This document shows positions 1-6,613 of a DNA stretch of 8,586 bases, one piece after another. Numbering within the stretch: the first letter of the stretch is position 1; the number at the start of each line of letters is the position of its first letter. A program made the translations under genes and the position numbers. The stretch comes from Treponema sp. GTDB lineage: Bacteria; Spirochaetota; Spirochaetia; Treponematales; Breznakiellaceae. The stretch is from positions 1 to 8,586 of the forward strand of contig JAISND010000087.1 in assembly GCA_031276615.1 (NCBI GenBank), read 5' to 3'. The notes below the pieces were generated by a model. The model had not been told where the DNA came from. It saw only the letters and a program-made list of their open reading frames with translations, and searched no databases.

Positions 1-1763
1 ACGCCCATGATCTTGAGCCGGGGATTCGTGGTCCGGAGAATTATCGCTTCGATCCGGGGGCGGAAGGCCTCGTCCCCCAGCCTGGCCAGGGCGATGATCG
101 CCTCCCCGGCGAGCATGTAATCGCTTGAGGTGGCAAGTTCGCGCAGCAGGGGGATGGCTGCAAAGCAGCCGTGGTTTCCCAGGATGCGGGCGGAAATATA
201 GGCCGTGGTAAAGGGATTGTTGATGATGTCGTCCATGAGGGCCTTTTCCGCGTCCTCGTTCAGGGTTTTGAGGCCCTCCATTGCCCGCAGCGATTCAAGG
301 CGCGTCGCGAGCCGGGGGGAACGCGCCCGCTCCAGCAGTCCCTTGATTGACAGTTTCGAAGGCGTGTCATGAAGGGCGCCGAGAAGAAGCTCCTCCTCGC
401 GGGAGTCCCTGGTCTTGTTGAGTTTGTCCAGCAGTGAAATTGCCCGGAGATCGCGGATCGAAAAAATCACTTCCAGGGCGCCCATAAAAGGAAGCGCCCC
501 AAGGGGCTTGAGCTTTCTCTGCAAAAACAGGGCAATTCCCGTGAGGACGATCATCAGGATGAAGAGCACCTTGAAGGCGGCAAAGGAAGAAACGCCGGCG
601 CCCGCAAGGCAGTCAAGCAGAAGCCCGGCAAAAAAGGAACCGCCCGCGCCGGCAATGCCGAAAATCATGAAGTACACTATTCCCATGTCCAGCATCATCC
701 CGGCTGGGATAAGCCCCATAAAATAGGTCTGGGCTATGTTTTCGGCGCCGTAGAAACCGAAGTTGACCATGAAAAAAAGCAGCGAAAGGAAGAGGATCGC
801 GGTGGTCATGTTGTCAACGGCCCCCCGGGGGAAGAAAACGACAGGCAGCATGCTGGCAAGGCTGAGAATTACCACCACCATGAAAATCGGTTTCGCGCCG
901 ATGCGGTCAACAAGGAACTTGATAAAGAGTCCTATCATAAGGTAGCCAAGCCCGCCGAAAACCGTGTAGAGCGAAACCATACCGTCGTTATGGCCGAAAA
1001 CCTCGCGGGCATAAACGACGATGAACGCGCGGGCGACGCCGGAGGCCAAAGCAACCAGAAAGAAAATCGCCATAAAGAGCCGCAGGCCCGGCTGGGTAAG
1101 GGCATCCTTAAAAACCGCGATCAGTCTGATTTTCTTTTCCCCTTCCTCGCCGGGAGGTTCGGGGACTTTTTTTATCAACATGCCGCTCGCGATGCCAAAA
1201 GCTATGCCCATACCCATAATGATGGAGTAGAGGTAGATGGGCGGTTCCCGGCCAAGGACGATGGCCACGAAAAAGCTGCCGAACATGGTGACGGCGCTGT
1301 TTACGATCTGGGTCTGGGTAAGGTAGCTGCCCCGGTCGGGGCCATACGCAAGTTCGCTCAGCACCGGATTGTTGCCGACCATCCCGAGGCCGCGAAAAAA
1401 ATGAAAGGCGGCGACCCCCAGCAAAACAAGGAGAAGGGCGATATCCCTGCGGCCCGAGTAATCCGCAAAGGGGGCGGCAACCACAAAGATCATGCAGACA
1501 GCGCGCCATGTCCAGGCAAAGCTGAAAATCCCGATTATTGAAAAACGTTTCGCGAGGATTTTCCCCAGCGGAAGGTAAAAGTAGGAAATATAGACCATGG
1601 CGCTGATAAGGCCGATATAGGTCGAAGAAGCGCCAAGCCGCATGACAAAAAGGGTAATAATGCTCCCTACCAGAAGGTTCCAGGAGAGGGCGTTAAAAAT
1701 ATTAAAAACATTGTATACGTCACGGGCCCTGGCAAGACGGTAAGGCGATAAAGCTGAAGCCAT
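1..1763 (-). CDS. MFS-type transporter with C-terminal HEAT-like repeat domain (partial, C-terminus beyond left edge)
   Basis: 587 codons are open from ATG at 1763 to the left edge with no stop, so the protein is longer. Residues 1 to about 410 hold many hydrophobic helices typical of a 12-helix major facilitator protein. A loop reading FLVDRIGAKP at about residue 280 resembles the MFS motif A loop between helices 8 and 9, and the loop at about residues 190-215 is charged, as expected between the two halves. From about residue 413 (QRKLKP) hydrophobicity stops and a soluble helical region follows, with HEAT-like pairs such as AIPLLRELATSSDY followed by GEAIIALARLGDEA. An in-frame TGA two codons upstream fixes the start, and no Shine-Dalgarno is visible. 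The gene lies beyond the operon terminator and is probably transcribed separately. Substrate unknown. A nucleotide-translocase-type carrier with HEAT repeats was considered, but the membrane part looks MFS. The membrane transporter call is firm; the HEAT call is moderate because only part is visible. Confidence 0.8.
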   Translation of the reverse strand, partial: MASALSPYRLARARDVYNVFNIFNALSWNLLVGSIITLFVMRLGASSTYIGLISAMVYISYFYLPLGKILAKRFSIIGIFSFAWTWRAVCMIFVVAAPFADYSGRRDIALLLVLLGVAAFHFFRGLGMVGNNPVLSELAYGPDRGSYLTQTQIVNSAVTMFGSFFVAIVLGREPPIYLYSIIMGMGIAFGIASGMLIKKVPEPPGEEGEKKIRLIAVFKDALTQPGLRLFMAIFFLVALASGVARAFIVVYAREVFGHNDGMVSLYTVFGGLGYLMIGLFIKFLVDRIGAKPIFMVVVILSLASMLPVVFFPRGAVDNMTTAILFLSLLFFMVNFGFYGAENIAQTYFMGLIPAGMMLDMGIVYFMIFGIAGAGGSFFAGLLLDCLAGAGVSSFAAFKVLFILMIVLTGIALFLQRKLKPLGALPFMGALEVIFSIRDLRAISLLDKLNKTRDSREEELLLGALHDTPSKLSIKGLLERARSPRLATRLESLRAMEGLKTLNEDAEKALMDDIINNPFTTAYISARILGNHGCFAAIPLLRELATSSDYMLAGEAIIALARLGDEAFRPRIEAIILRTTNPRLKIMG

Positions 1764-1772
1764 ATATCAATT

Positions 1773-1799
1773 ATTATCCATAATCAAAGATGAATACAA
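1773..1799 (-). promoter_or_regulatory. Possible promoter for the MFS-HEAT gene, leaderless layout
   Basis: On the minus strand a GATAAT box (1773-1778) lies 9 bases before the ATG at 1763. A weak TTGTAT box (1794-1799) lies 15 bases further upstream. Transcription starting about 7 bases after the -10 box would begin almost at the ATG, which would explain the missing Shine-Dalgarno. The -35 box matches the consensus at only three positions and the spacer is short, so this is a tentative call. Confidence 0.3.
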
Positions 1800-1814
1800 G
1801 TAATCGCCCGCGGC

Positions 1815-1845
1815 AAAAAACCCCGGCCTGACTGCAGATCCCGGG
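1815..1845 (-). terminator. Rho-independent terminator at the end of the ABC operon
   Basis: Read on the minus strand, CCGG-rich arms (1841-1845 and 1822-1826, five G-C pairs) enclose a loop of about 14 bases. They are followed after one base by six Ts (1815-1820). It lies 30 bases beyond the stop codon of the last operon gene (1876) and upstream of the separately transcribed MFS gene, where a transcript end is expected. The stem is short but wholly G-C. Confidence 0.6.
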
Positions 1846-1875
1846 CTGTTGTTTTGATACCGTTTTGCCGGGACA

Positions 1876-2241
1876 TTAACGGGCGCCGTATTTTCTCAGT
1901 ATCCCGAGGATGCGGAGCATGGTTTCCTCATCGGCAAGTTTTTGCAGGTCAAGCCCCTCTTCCCTGGCCCGGCGGTAGAGTTCCGTTCCGTAAGGGGCGG
2001 CAAGGCGCCGGGCTTCCGCGTCGTTCTCCTCCTCCGCCCGGTAACAGAGGGCCTTGAGGAGGCGAAGCAGATTTTGGCCGGACCTGTCCGCCTCAAGGCC
2101 GGCGGCAAGATCGGAAAGAGCCGCGCCGGAAGAATTCCAGGATTCCGGAAGCGGCGGGCTTTTCCGCAGACTCCCCGTGGCAAGGACAAGCAGCGCGAGC
2201 AGGAGTCCCGCCGCGGCCGAAAGAAGGGCGGCGTGTTTCAC
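1876..2241 (-). CDS. Small protein with one N-terminal hydrophobic segment, function unknown
   Basis: 121 residues starting at GTG (2241), preceded by GGAG six bases upstream. Residues about 4-22 form a single hydrophobic stretch (AALLSAAAGLLLALLVLA) that could be a signal peptide or membrane anchor. There is no lipobox cysteine behind it; the only Cys is at about residue 66. The rest is polar and predicted helical, rich in Glu, Arg, Ala and Leu (for example YRAEEENDAEARRLA), and probably lies outside the cytoplasmic membrane. The gene begins 41 bases after the permease stop and ends 30 bases before the terminator, so it is the last gene of the operon. I do not recognise the family. Its place suggests an accessory role with the transporter, but that is inference from position only. 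Confidence 0.65.
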   Translation of the reverse strand: MKHAALLSAAAGLLLALLVLATGSLRKSPPLPESWNSSGAALSDLAAGLEADRSGQNLLRLLKALCYRAEEENDAEARRLAAPYGTELYRRAREEGLDLQKLADEETMLRILGILRKYGAR

Positions 2242-2282
2242 CGGTTTCTCCGGCGCGGGGCGCGGGCTGTTTTTCTCAAGGG

Positions 2283-3035
2283 CTATATCTTCCAGCTGAG
2301 GATCTTTCTCTGGGCCAGCGAGATAAGGCCGTACATGGCAAGTCCGATAATGGCCACGTAGAAGATGCAGGCAAAGGATTCGGCGGTTTTGAGAAACTGG
2401 GAATACTTGATTATCTGGCTTCCCAGCCCCGTGTTCCCGCCAACGTATTCGGCGCTGATGCAGGCGGTGGTGGCGAAGATCGCCGAAAGCCTGATGCCCG
2501 TAAAGATGTCCGCCGCCGCGGAGGGAAGCATCATCCTGAAGTAAGCCTGCAGGCGGGAGGCGCCCAGGGACTGCATCAGCTCCGTCCGCATAAGGGGCAC
2601 GTTGAGGAAACCCGTACAGGCGTTCATGTTAACCACCGCAAAGGACTGGATAATCACCGTCACCACCCGCACGTTCATCCCGTAGCCCATGATCAGCATA
2701 AGCAGGGGAACCAGGGTAATGAGGGGGGTGGTTACAAGGAAAGTGATATAGGGCGAAAGGGCGCCGCTGACGATTTTGGAACTGGTGATGATCGACGCAA
2801 GCAAAAGGCCCAAGGGAACCGCGATGATGAAACCCGGAAGCACCGTGCCGATGGTCATCAGTATATGGGGAAGAAATTCGCCGAAGTTGGCGATCATCGA
2901 AGCAAAAACGGCGGAAGGCATGGGCAGCAGCCACTTGGGAATTTCCAGAATTCGTACCAGCGCTTCCCATCCGCCAAAGAGGAAAACAAACATAAGCACC
3001 GGGGAAATAAAATTAACCGTTTTTCTGCCGTTCAT
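2283..3035 (-). CDS. ABC importer permease, NitT/TauT (SsuC/TauC-like) family, copy 1
   Basis: 250 residues, a usual length for this family, with about six hydrophobic helices starting at residue 10. The cytoplasmic EAA loop is at residues 152-171, with the LGAS core at 157-160, ending LP and followed by an FTGIRL stretch. This is the surface that docks on the ATPase. The stretch at about residues 103-114 (TPLITLVPLLML) is nearly identical to the same region of the second permease at 3855-4640, so the two are close paralogues. ATG at 3035 lies 10 bases after the stop of the ATPase gene, with a G-rich ribosome binding site (GGGGG). The protein should form half of the membrane pore in an importer fed by the binding protein at the right edge. 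Substrate not determinable. In the EAA region the second proline usual in the family (here AAADIF) is missing. Confidence 0.93.
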   Translation of the reverse strand: MNGRKTVNFISPVLMFVFLFGGWEALVRILEIPKWLLPMPSAVFASMIANFGEFLPHILMTIGTVLPGFIIAVPLGLLLASIITSSKIVSGALSPYITFLVTTPLITLVPLLMLIMGYGMNVRVVTVIIQSFAVVNMNACTGFLNVPLMRTELMQSLGASRLQAYFRMMLPSAAADIFTGIRLSAIFATTACISAEYVGGNTGLGSQIIKYSQFLKTAESFACIFYVAIIGLAMYGLISLAQRKILSWKI

Positions 3036-3045
3036 TCCGCACCCC

Positions 3046-3843
3046 CTATTTGATCTTGCTTAAATCGAGCTTGCCGATAAGGCCGGTTATCCGGCGGCAG
3101 TACCCGGTAAAATCATCCTGGGTTATCATGTCAAGACTCCGGGGACGGGGAAGCCCGATGTCCACCGTGTCTACCAGGCGTCCCGGATGGGTTCCCATCA
3201 CAAAGATTCGGGATGACATAAGAACCGCCTCTTCTATGTTATGCGTTATAAAGATGATGGTCTGCCCTGTTTTCTGCCAGATCTGGAGCAGTTCCATGTC
3301 AAGCTGTTCCCGGTAAAGCTCGTCCAGGGCGCCGAAGGGTTCATCCATAAGCAGAATCTCCGGATTGTGAACCAGCGCCCGGATAACGCCGACCCGCTGG
3401 AGCATGCCTCCGGAAATTTCCGCGGGGCTTGCGTCTGCGTATTTTTCAAGGCCGACCATCGCAAGCAGCGTGTCCACCCGGTCTTCCCATTCCTTTCCCT
3501 TAAGGCCCAGTATCCGCAGGGGAAGGGCCACATTTTCACGGACACTGTACCAGGGCAGCAGGTTGGGCTGCTGGAAGATAAAGCCCACTTTCCGCCGCAG
3601 TGCCGGAGGCATGCCGCCCCTGCCGTTCACGGGTTCCCCGTCAATATAGATATTCCCCGCGCTGGGCGCGATGATTCCGTCCAGCATCCTGATAAGGGTG
3701 GACTTTCCGCAGCCCGAGGCGCCCAGGATGGAAACGAATTCACCCTCCGTTATTTCCATGGAATAGTCCTTCACCGCGACTATGGTCTGGAGCCGGGTGT
3801 GGAATTCCCTGGTAACACCGTCAAACCTGATCTTTTGCTTCAC
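3046..3843 (-). CDS. ABC importer ATPase, NitT/TauT (SsuB/TauB-like) family, catalytically complete copy
   Basis: 265 residues from GTG at 3843. Visible motifs in order: Walker A GASGCGKST (41-49), Q-loop Gln91 in FIFQQ, signature ISGGM (143-147), Walker B ILLMDEP with catalytic Glu168, D-loop GALD (171-174), and H-loop His201 in THNIEEA. All residues needed for ATP hydrolysis by this subunit are present; the signature has Ile in place of the usual Leu. I chose the GTG at 3843 because a perfect AGGAGG lies seven bases before it and it avoids overlap with the upstream permease, whose TAG overlaps that AGGAGG. A second GTG at 3867 would add eight residues (VETVGGAA, read with Met first) and overlap the permease by 13 bases; it is less likely. 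The subunit sits on the cytoplasmic face and should pair with the degenerate ATPase encoded at 4630-5442. Confidence 0.93.
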   Translation of the reverse strand: MKQKIRFDGVTREFHTRLQTIVAVKDYSMEITEGEFVSILGASGCGKSTLIRMLDGIIAPSAGNIYIDGEPVNGRGGMPPALRRKVGFIFQQPNLLPWYSVRENVALPLRILGLKGKEWEDRVDTLLAMVGLEKYADASPAEISGGMLQRVGVIRALVHNPEILLMDEPFGALDELYREQLDMELLQIWQKTGQTIIFITHNIEEAVLMSSRIFVMGTHPGRLVDTVDIGLPRPRSLDMITQDDFTGYCRRITGLIGKLDLSKIK

Positions 3844-3850
3844 CGCGGCG

Positions 3851-3856
3851 CCTCCT
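3851..3856 (-). promoter_or_regulatory. Ribosome binding site deciding the GTG start at 3843
   Basis: Perfect AGGAGG on the minus strand, seven bases before GTG 3843. It overlaps the TAG stop of the upstream permease, so translation of the two genes is probably coupled. It supports the shorter ATPase over the start at 3867. Confidence 0.75.
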
Positions 3857-4640
3857 ACAGTTTCCACAGTACGATCCTTTTTTCAACGGCGCTGACAAGG
3901 CTGTACAGGGTAATGCCGATGAGGGCAATGATGATGATGCAGCCGTAGGTAAGATCCGTAAGGTTGTACTTGGTGTACTGGAGAATACGGAAACCAAGTC
4001 CGATGCTGCCCGCGACAAAATCCGCGCTGACCGCGCCGATGGTGGAGAAGATGCAGCCGAGCTTGATACCCGTAAATACCTGGGGCATGGCGTTCATAAA
4101 GACAATCGAGGAAAAACACTGAAAACGGGTCGCTCCCACCGACCGGGCAAGCTCAAGTTTTTCACTTTCGATGTGGGTAAAACCATTCAGGGTGTTCATG
4201 GTGATGATGGGAACCGCCTGCACAATGACCACGATTGCGCGAAGGTTCGGGTTCCGCCCCAGCCAGAGCATGAGCAGCGGGATGAGGGTGATCATCGGCG
4301 TGATGACAAGCAGGATAATCACCGGGGAGACGGCTTTGACGAGAATGTCGAACTGTGAAAAAAGGGCGGCAAGGAACATGCCCAGGGGCACGGCGATGAG
4401 GAAGCCCACGGTGATAATTTTGAGGGTGAAGAGAAAATGGGGAAGGATGTCGCCGAAATGGGTAACGGTTTCCCGGACAACCGATGAAGGCGGAGGCAGC
4501 ACATAACGCGAAATGTGCAGGCCCCTGGTAAGAAGCTCCAGCCCCGCGAAGAGGATAGCCAATACCACCAGGGGAGCGACGAGGCCGGTAAAGTCGGCCT
4601 TTTTTTTATTCTGTCTTTTTATGATACCCTTATTTTCCAT
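3855..4640 (-). CDS. ABC importer permease, NitT/TauT (SsuC/TauC-like) family, copy 2
   Basis: 261 residues starting at ATG 4640, with GGGAGG eight bases upstream. The start overlaps the end of the preceding ATPase gene by 11 bases, a sign of translational coupling. A lysine-rich cytoplasmic N-terminus (KRQNKKK, residues 8-14, partly encoded by an eight-base A run) precedes about six hydrophobic helices. The EAA loop is at about residues 160-186 (core SVGAT at 167-171). The usual LP of this loop is replaced by FM, while the following proline (AMPQVF) is kept, the reverse of the other permease. TPMITLIPLLML at about residues 114-125 matches the paralogue at 2283-3035 closely. It probably forms the other half of a heterodimeric pore. 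Family assignment is firm; the substrate is unknown. Confidence 0.93.
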   Translation of the reverse strand: MENKGIIKRQNKKKADFTGLVAPLVVLAILFAGLELLTRGLHISRYVLPPPSSVVRETVTHFGDILPHFLFTLKIITVGFLIAVPLGMFLAALFSQFDILVKAVSPVIILLVITPMITLIPLLMLWLGRNPNLRAIVVIVQAVPIITMNTLNGFTHIESEKLELARSVGATRFQCFSSIVFMNAMPQVFTGIKLGCIFSTIGAVSADFVAGSIGLGFRILQYTKYNLTDLTYGCIIIIALIGITLYSLVSAVEKRIVLWKL

Positions 4641-5442
4641 AAGACGCGCCTCCCTTCATGTTGACGCGGAGCAGGGCGTTAATTTCCCCCCGCAGTTCGT
4701 TAAAGCGCCTGTTCCGGCTTATCTCGACGGTTCTCTCTTCAACGGGAATATCGTCGATGAATTCCCGGGCTATGCCTGCGGGCAGCGGCGAGAAGATGAA
4801 AATTCTGCTTGCCAGGAGCAGCGCCTCATCCACGTTATTCGTAACCATGATGACTGTTTTCTGGGTTTTCTTCCAGATATTGAGCACCTCAAAGGCAAGC
4901 ATCTTTCGCGTAATGGTATCCAGCGCGCCCAGGGGCTGATCCAGTACCAGAATTTCGGGATCATGCACAAGGGCGCGGGCAATTCCCACGCGCTGCTTCA
5001 TGCCGCCGGAAAGCTCGTGGGGATACACATGCCTGTAGTCAAGAAGCCCCACCAGCTCCAGCATTTCATCAACGCGCTTTTCCCACCGGGAACCCTTTAA
5101 TTTCATCATCCCGAGGATAAACCGGAGGTTTCCGCCGGCGGTCCGCCACTGGAGCAAATTGTCGCTCTGAAACACAAATCCGAATTTCCGCAGCTCTTCC
5201 CGCGGTATGGAAACGCCGCAGCTTTTTCCGTCCAGGGTGATGTTCCCGCCGGAAGCCGGGTGAATGCCCGCGAGGATTTTAAGGAAAGTGGACTTGCCGC
5301 AGCCGGAATCCCCAAGGATAACGATAAATTCCTTTTCCCGAATGCTCATGCTGATGTTTCGGATAACTTCGACGCAGTCCTTTTCCCTTTCGGTTCCAAA
5401 AGATTTACTGAGGTTTTCAACCCTGAAAATTTCCCGTTCCAT
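4630..5442 (-). CDS. ABC importer ATPase, NitT/TauT-like, with degenerate catalytic residues
   Basis: 270 residues from ATG 5442, preceded by AGGAG a few bases upstream. Walker A GDSGCGKST (44-52), Q-loop Gln92, signature LSGGM (144-148) and D-loop GALD (172-175) are intact. After Walker B (ILVLD, 164-168) the catalytic Glu is replaced by Gln169 (codon CAG at 4936-4938), and the H-loop His is replaced by Asn202 (TNNVDEA, codon AAT at 4837-4839). Both changes are clean substitutions in an otherwise well-kept gene, so this is not a decaying pseudogene. From the family, such a subunit should bind ATP but hydrolyse it poorly at its own site. Its canonical signature would complete the competent site of the partner ATPase (3046-3843). 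It starts the four-gene transporter block, 71 bases after the peptidase gene, and overlaps the next permease by 11 bases. A Cys-rich or regulatory C-terminal domain is absent. Confidence 0.93.
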   Translation of the reverse strand: MEREIFRVENLSKSFGTEREKDCVEVIRNISMSIREKEFIVILGDSGCGKSTFLKILAGIHPASGGNITLDGKSCGVSIPREELRKFGFVFQSDNLLQWRTAGGNLRFILGMMKLKGSRWEKRVDEMLELVGLLDYRHVYPHELSGGMKQRVGIARALVHDPEILVLDQPLGALDTITRKMLAFEVLNIWKKTQKTVIMVTNNVDEALLLASRIFIFSPLPAGIAREFIDDIPVEERTVEISRNRRFNELRGEINALLRVNMKGGASYGK

Positions 5443-5492
5443 GGTTCTCCTATTTTAGGTTCTTTTTTCCCCCCGGTTCAAGGGAAGAACAT

Positions 5493-5513
5493 AAAAAACG
5501 CGCCGGAACCGGC
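5493..5513 (-). terminator. Weak terminator-like hairpin between the peptidase and the transporter block
   Basis: Directly after the peptidase TAG, the minus strand has the 12-base inverted repeat GCCGGTTCCGGC (5502-5513), then GCG and six Ts (5493-5498). The loop is tiny (about four bases if four pairs form), so the helix is marginal. It may reduce rather than stop transcription into the ABC genes. The rest of the gap (5443-5492) holds a purine-rich stretch and the ribosome binding site of the ATPase. Confidence 0.35.
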
Positions 5514-6602
5514 CTACAGCCGTTCAAGCCTGAAATTTTTATCCAGGCCCCGCATCATCGCCGCCGCGAGCCGCGCAAGCCCCCCGATGTCGCCCGTGTC
5601 ACAAACCTCGACCGGGCTGTGGGTGTAACGGGCGGGGAAGCCCATTTCAAGACAGGCGACGCCCTTGCCTTCAAGCTGTATATAGCTGGCATCGGTAAGT
5701 ATGCCAAGGCTCGCGAAGCGCTGGAAGGGACAGCCGATTTTCGCGGCGCTTTCCTTTGCCAGGCGGAAGAGGCCTTCGTGGGGGAGGGTTCCGTTGAGGG
5801 TACCCCTGCCGTGGAAACTGTAGAGCTGCACACAGGGGCCCTTGCCCAGAAGATCGTCGTAGCGGGAGGAAAGATCCTTCGTGTCCCCGGCGAGGGTCAC
5901 GTCCAGGGAGACGGCAATGTCGGGCCGCACGGTACGGGCCGCGAGCATGGCGCCGCGGAGGTTGAATTCTTCCCAGACCGTGCCCACAAGGTACACGTCG
6001 CCGGCGGGCCTTTCCCGCTGCAGTTCTTCGGCGATAGCCACCAGGCAGGCGCAGGCGCCGCGGTTGTCCACGGCAGTACCGCAGACTCGGTTCCCCAAAA
6101 GTTCCGTAAAGGCGGGCCTGTAAACCGCGGGGCAGCCTTCATGGATATCCTGGGCACGCACTTCCCGGGCGTCCGCCGCGCCTATGTCCACAAAGAGGGA
6201 CCCTACCCTGTCGACCCTGTATTTTTCCTCATCCGGCGTTGCGTGGTGGGACTTTACCCCGATAAGGCCGGGGCGCCAGGCGCCGTTTTCGGTACGGATC
6301 ACAATCTCAAGACCCGGCAGCACCTTTTCGGGAATTCCCCCAAGCCGGTCGATCTGGATATAGCCGTCGTCCTCGATTTTACGCACGATAAAGCCAAGCT
6401 GATCCATGTGGCCGAAGATCATGGCGCCGGGGACGCCCGTTTCCCTTCCCCCGATTTTCCCGATACAGTTGCCGTTCCGGTCAAGCGCAACTTCGTCGCA
6501 GAAAGGCGCAAGATCCTGTTTCAGCCTGCGGGCCATTTCTCCCTCGTAGCCCGAGCGGGCGGGGGTAAGCATATATTCACGGAGCAGTTTTTTTATGTCC
6601 AT
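5514..6602 (-). CDS. M42-family (FrvX/PepA-like) metallo-aminopeptidase
   Basis: 362 residues, usual for M42 peptidases. The expected di-metal and catalytic residues are in place: His65 and Asp67 in GHMDQLG, bridging Asp179 in AVDNRG, Glu211 and Glu212 in the VWEEFNLRGA motif, Asp234 in SLDVTLAGDT, and His328 in ARYTHSP. Known members form large hollow assemblies and remove N-terminal residues from peptides in the cytoplasm; some relatives are annotated as endoglucanases or cellulases in databases. No signal peptide is seen. Two positions differ from the common pattern: Gln68 where HMDE is usual and Trp210 where Gln is usual before the two Glu, which may alter specificity. ATG 6602 has GGGAG six bases upstream and begins 11 bases after the preceding stop, so it is co-transcribed with the foldase-like gene. 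Its place between a binding protein and its transporter suggests work on imported cargo, but that is inference. Confidence 0.9.
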   Translation of the reverse strand: MDIKKLLREYMLTPARSGYEGEMARRLKQDLAPFCDEVALDRNGNCIGKIGGRETGVPGAMIFGHMDQLGFIVRKIEDDGYIQIDRLGGIPEKVLPGLEIVIRTENGAWRPGLIGVKSHHATPDEEKYRVDRVGSLFVDIGAADAREVRAQDIHEGCPAVYRPAFTELLGNRVCGTAVDNRGACACLVAIAEELQRERPAGDVYLVGTVWEEFNLRGAMLAARTVRPDIAVSLDVTLAGDTKDLSSRYDDLLGKGPCVQLYSFHGRGTLNGTLPHEGLFRLAKESAAKIGCPFQRFASLGILTDASYIQLEGKGVACLEMGFPARYTHSPVEVCDTGDIGGLARLAAAMMRGLDKNFRLERL

Positions 6603-6613
6603 AATGTTCTCCC

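Noticed and set aside
990..1541. 183-codon open frame on the plus strand
   Set aside because: Antisense to the MFS gene, with a composition rich in Gly, Asp, His and Lys and no domain pattern.
3844..3867. Start of the complete ATPase at GTG 3867
   Set aside because: It has only a modest AGGA upstream and overlaps the permease, whereas GTG 3843 has a perfect AGGAGG at ideal distance.
3241..3948. 235-codon open frame on the plus strand opposite the ATPase and permease
   Set aside because: Crosses the boundary of two well-supported minus-strand genes and has no recognisable features.
4630..5442. Degenerate ATPase as a pseudogene
   Set aside because: The frame, Walker A, Q-loop, signature and D-loop are intact and it overlaps the next gene properly; only two functionally linked residues differ.
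5452..5481. Promoter-like boxes TTGAAC and TAAAAT 18 bases apart before the degenerate ATPase
   Set aside because: The transcript would start within or after the gene's own AGGAG ribosome binding site, leaving almost no leader; the boxes may be chance in a purine-rich stretch, though an internal promoter is not excluded.
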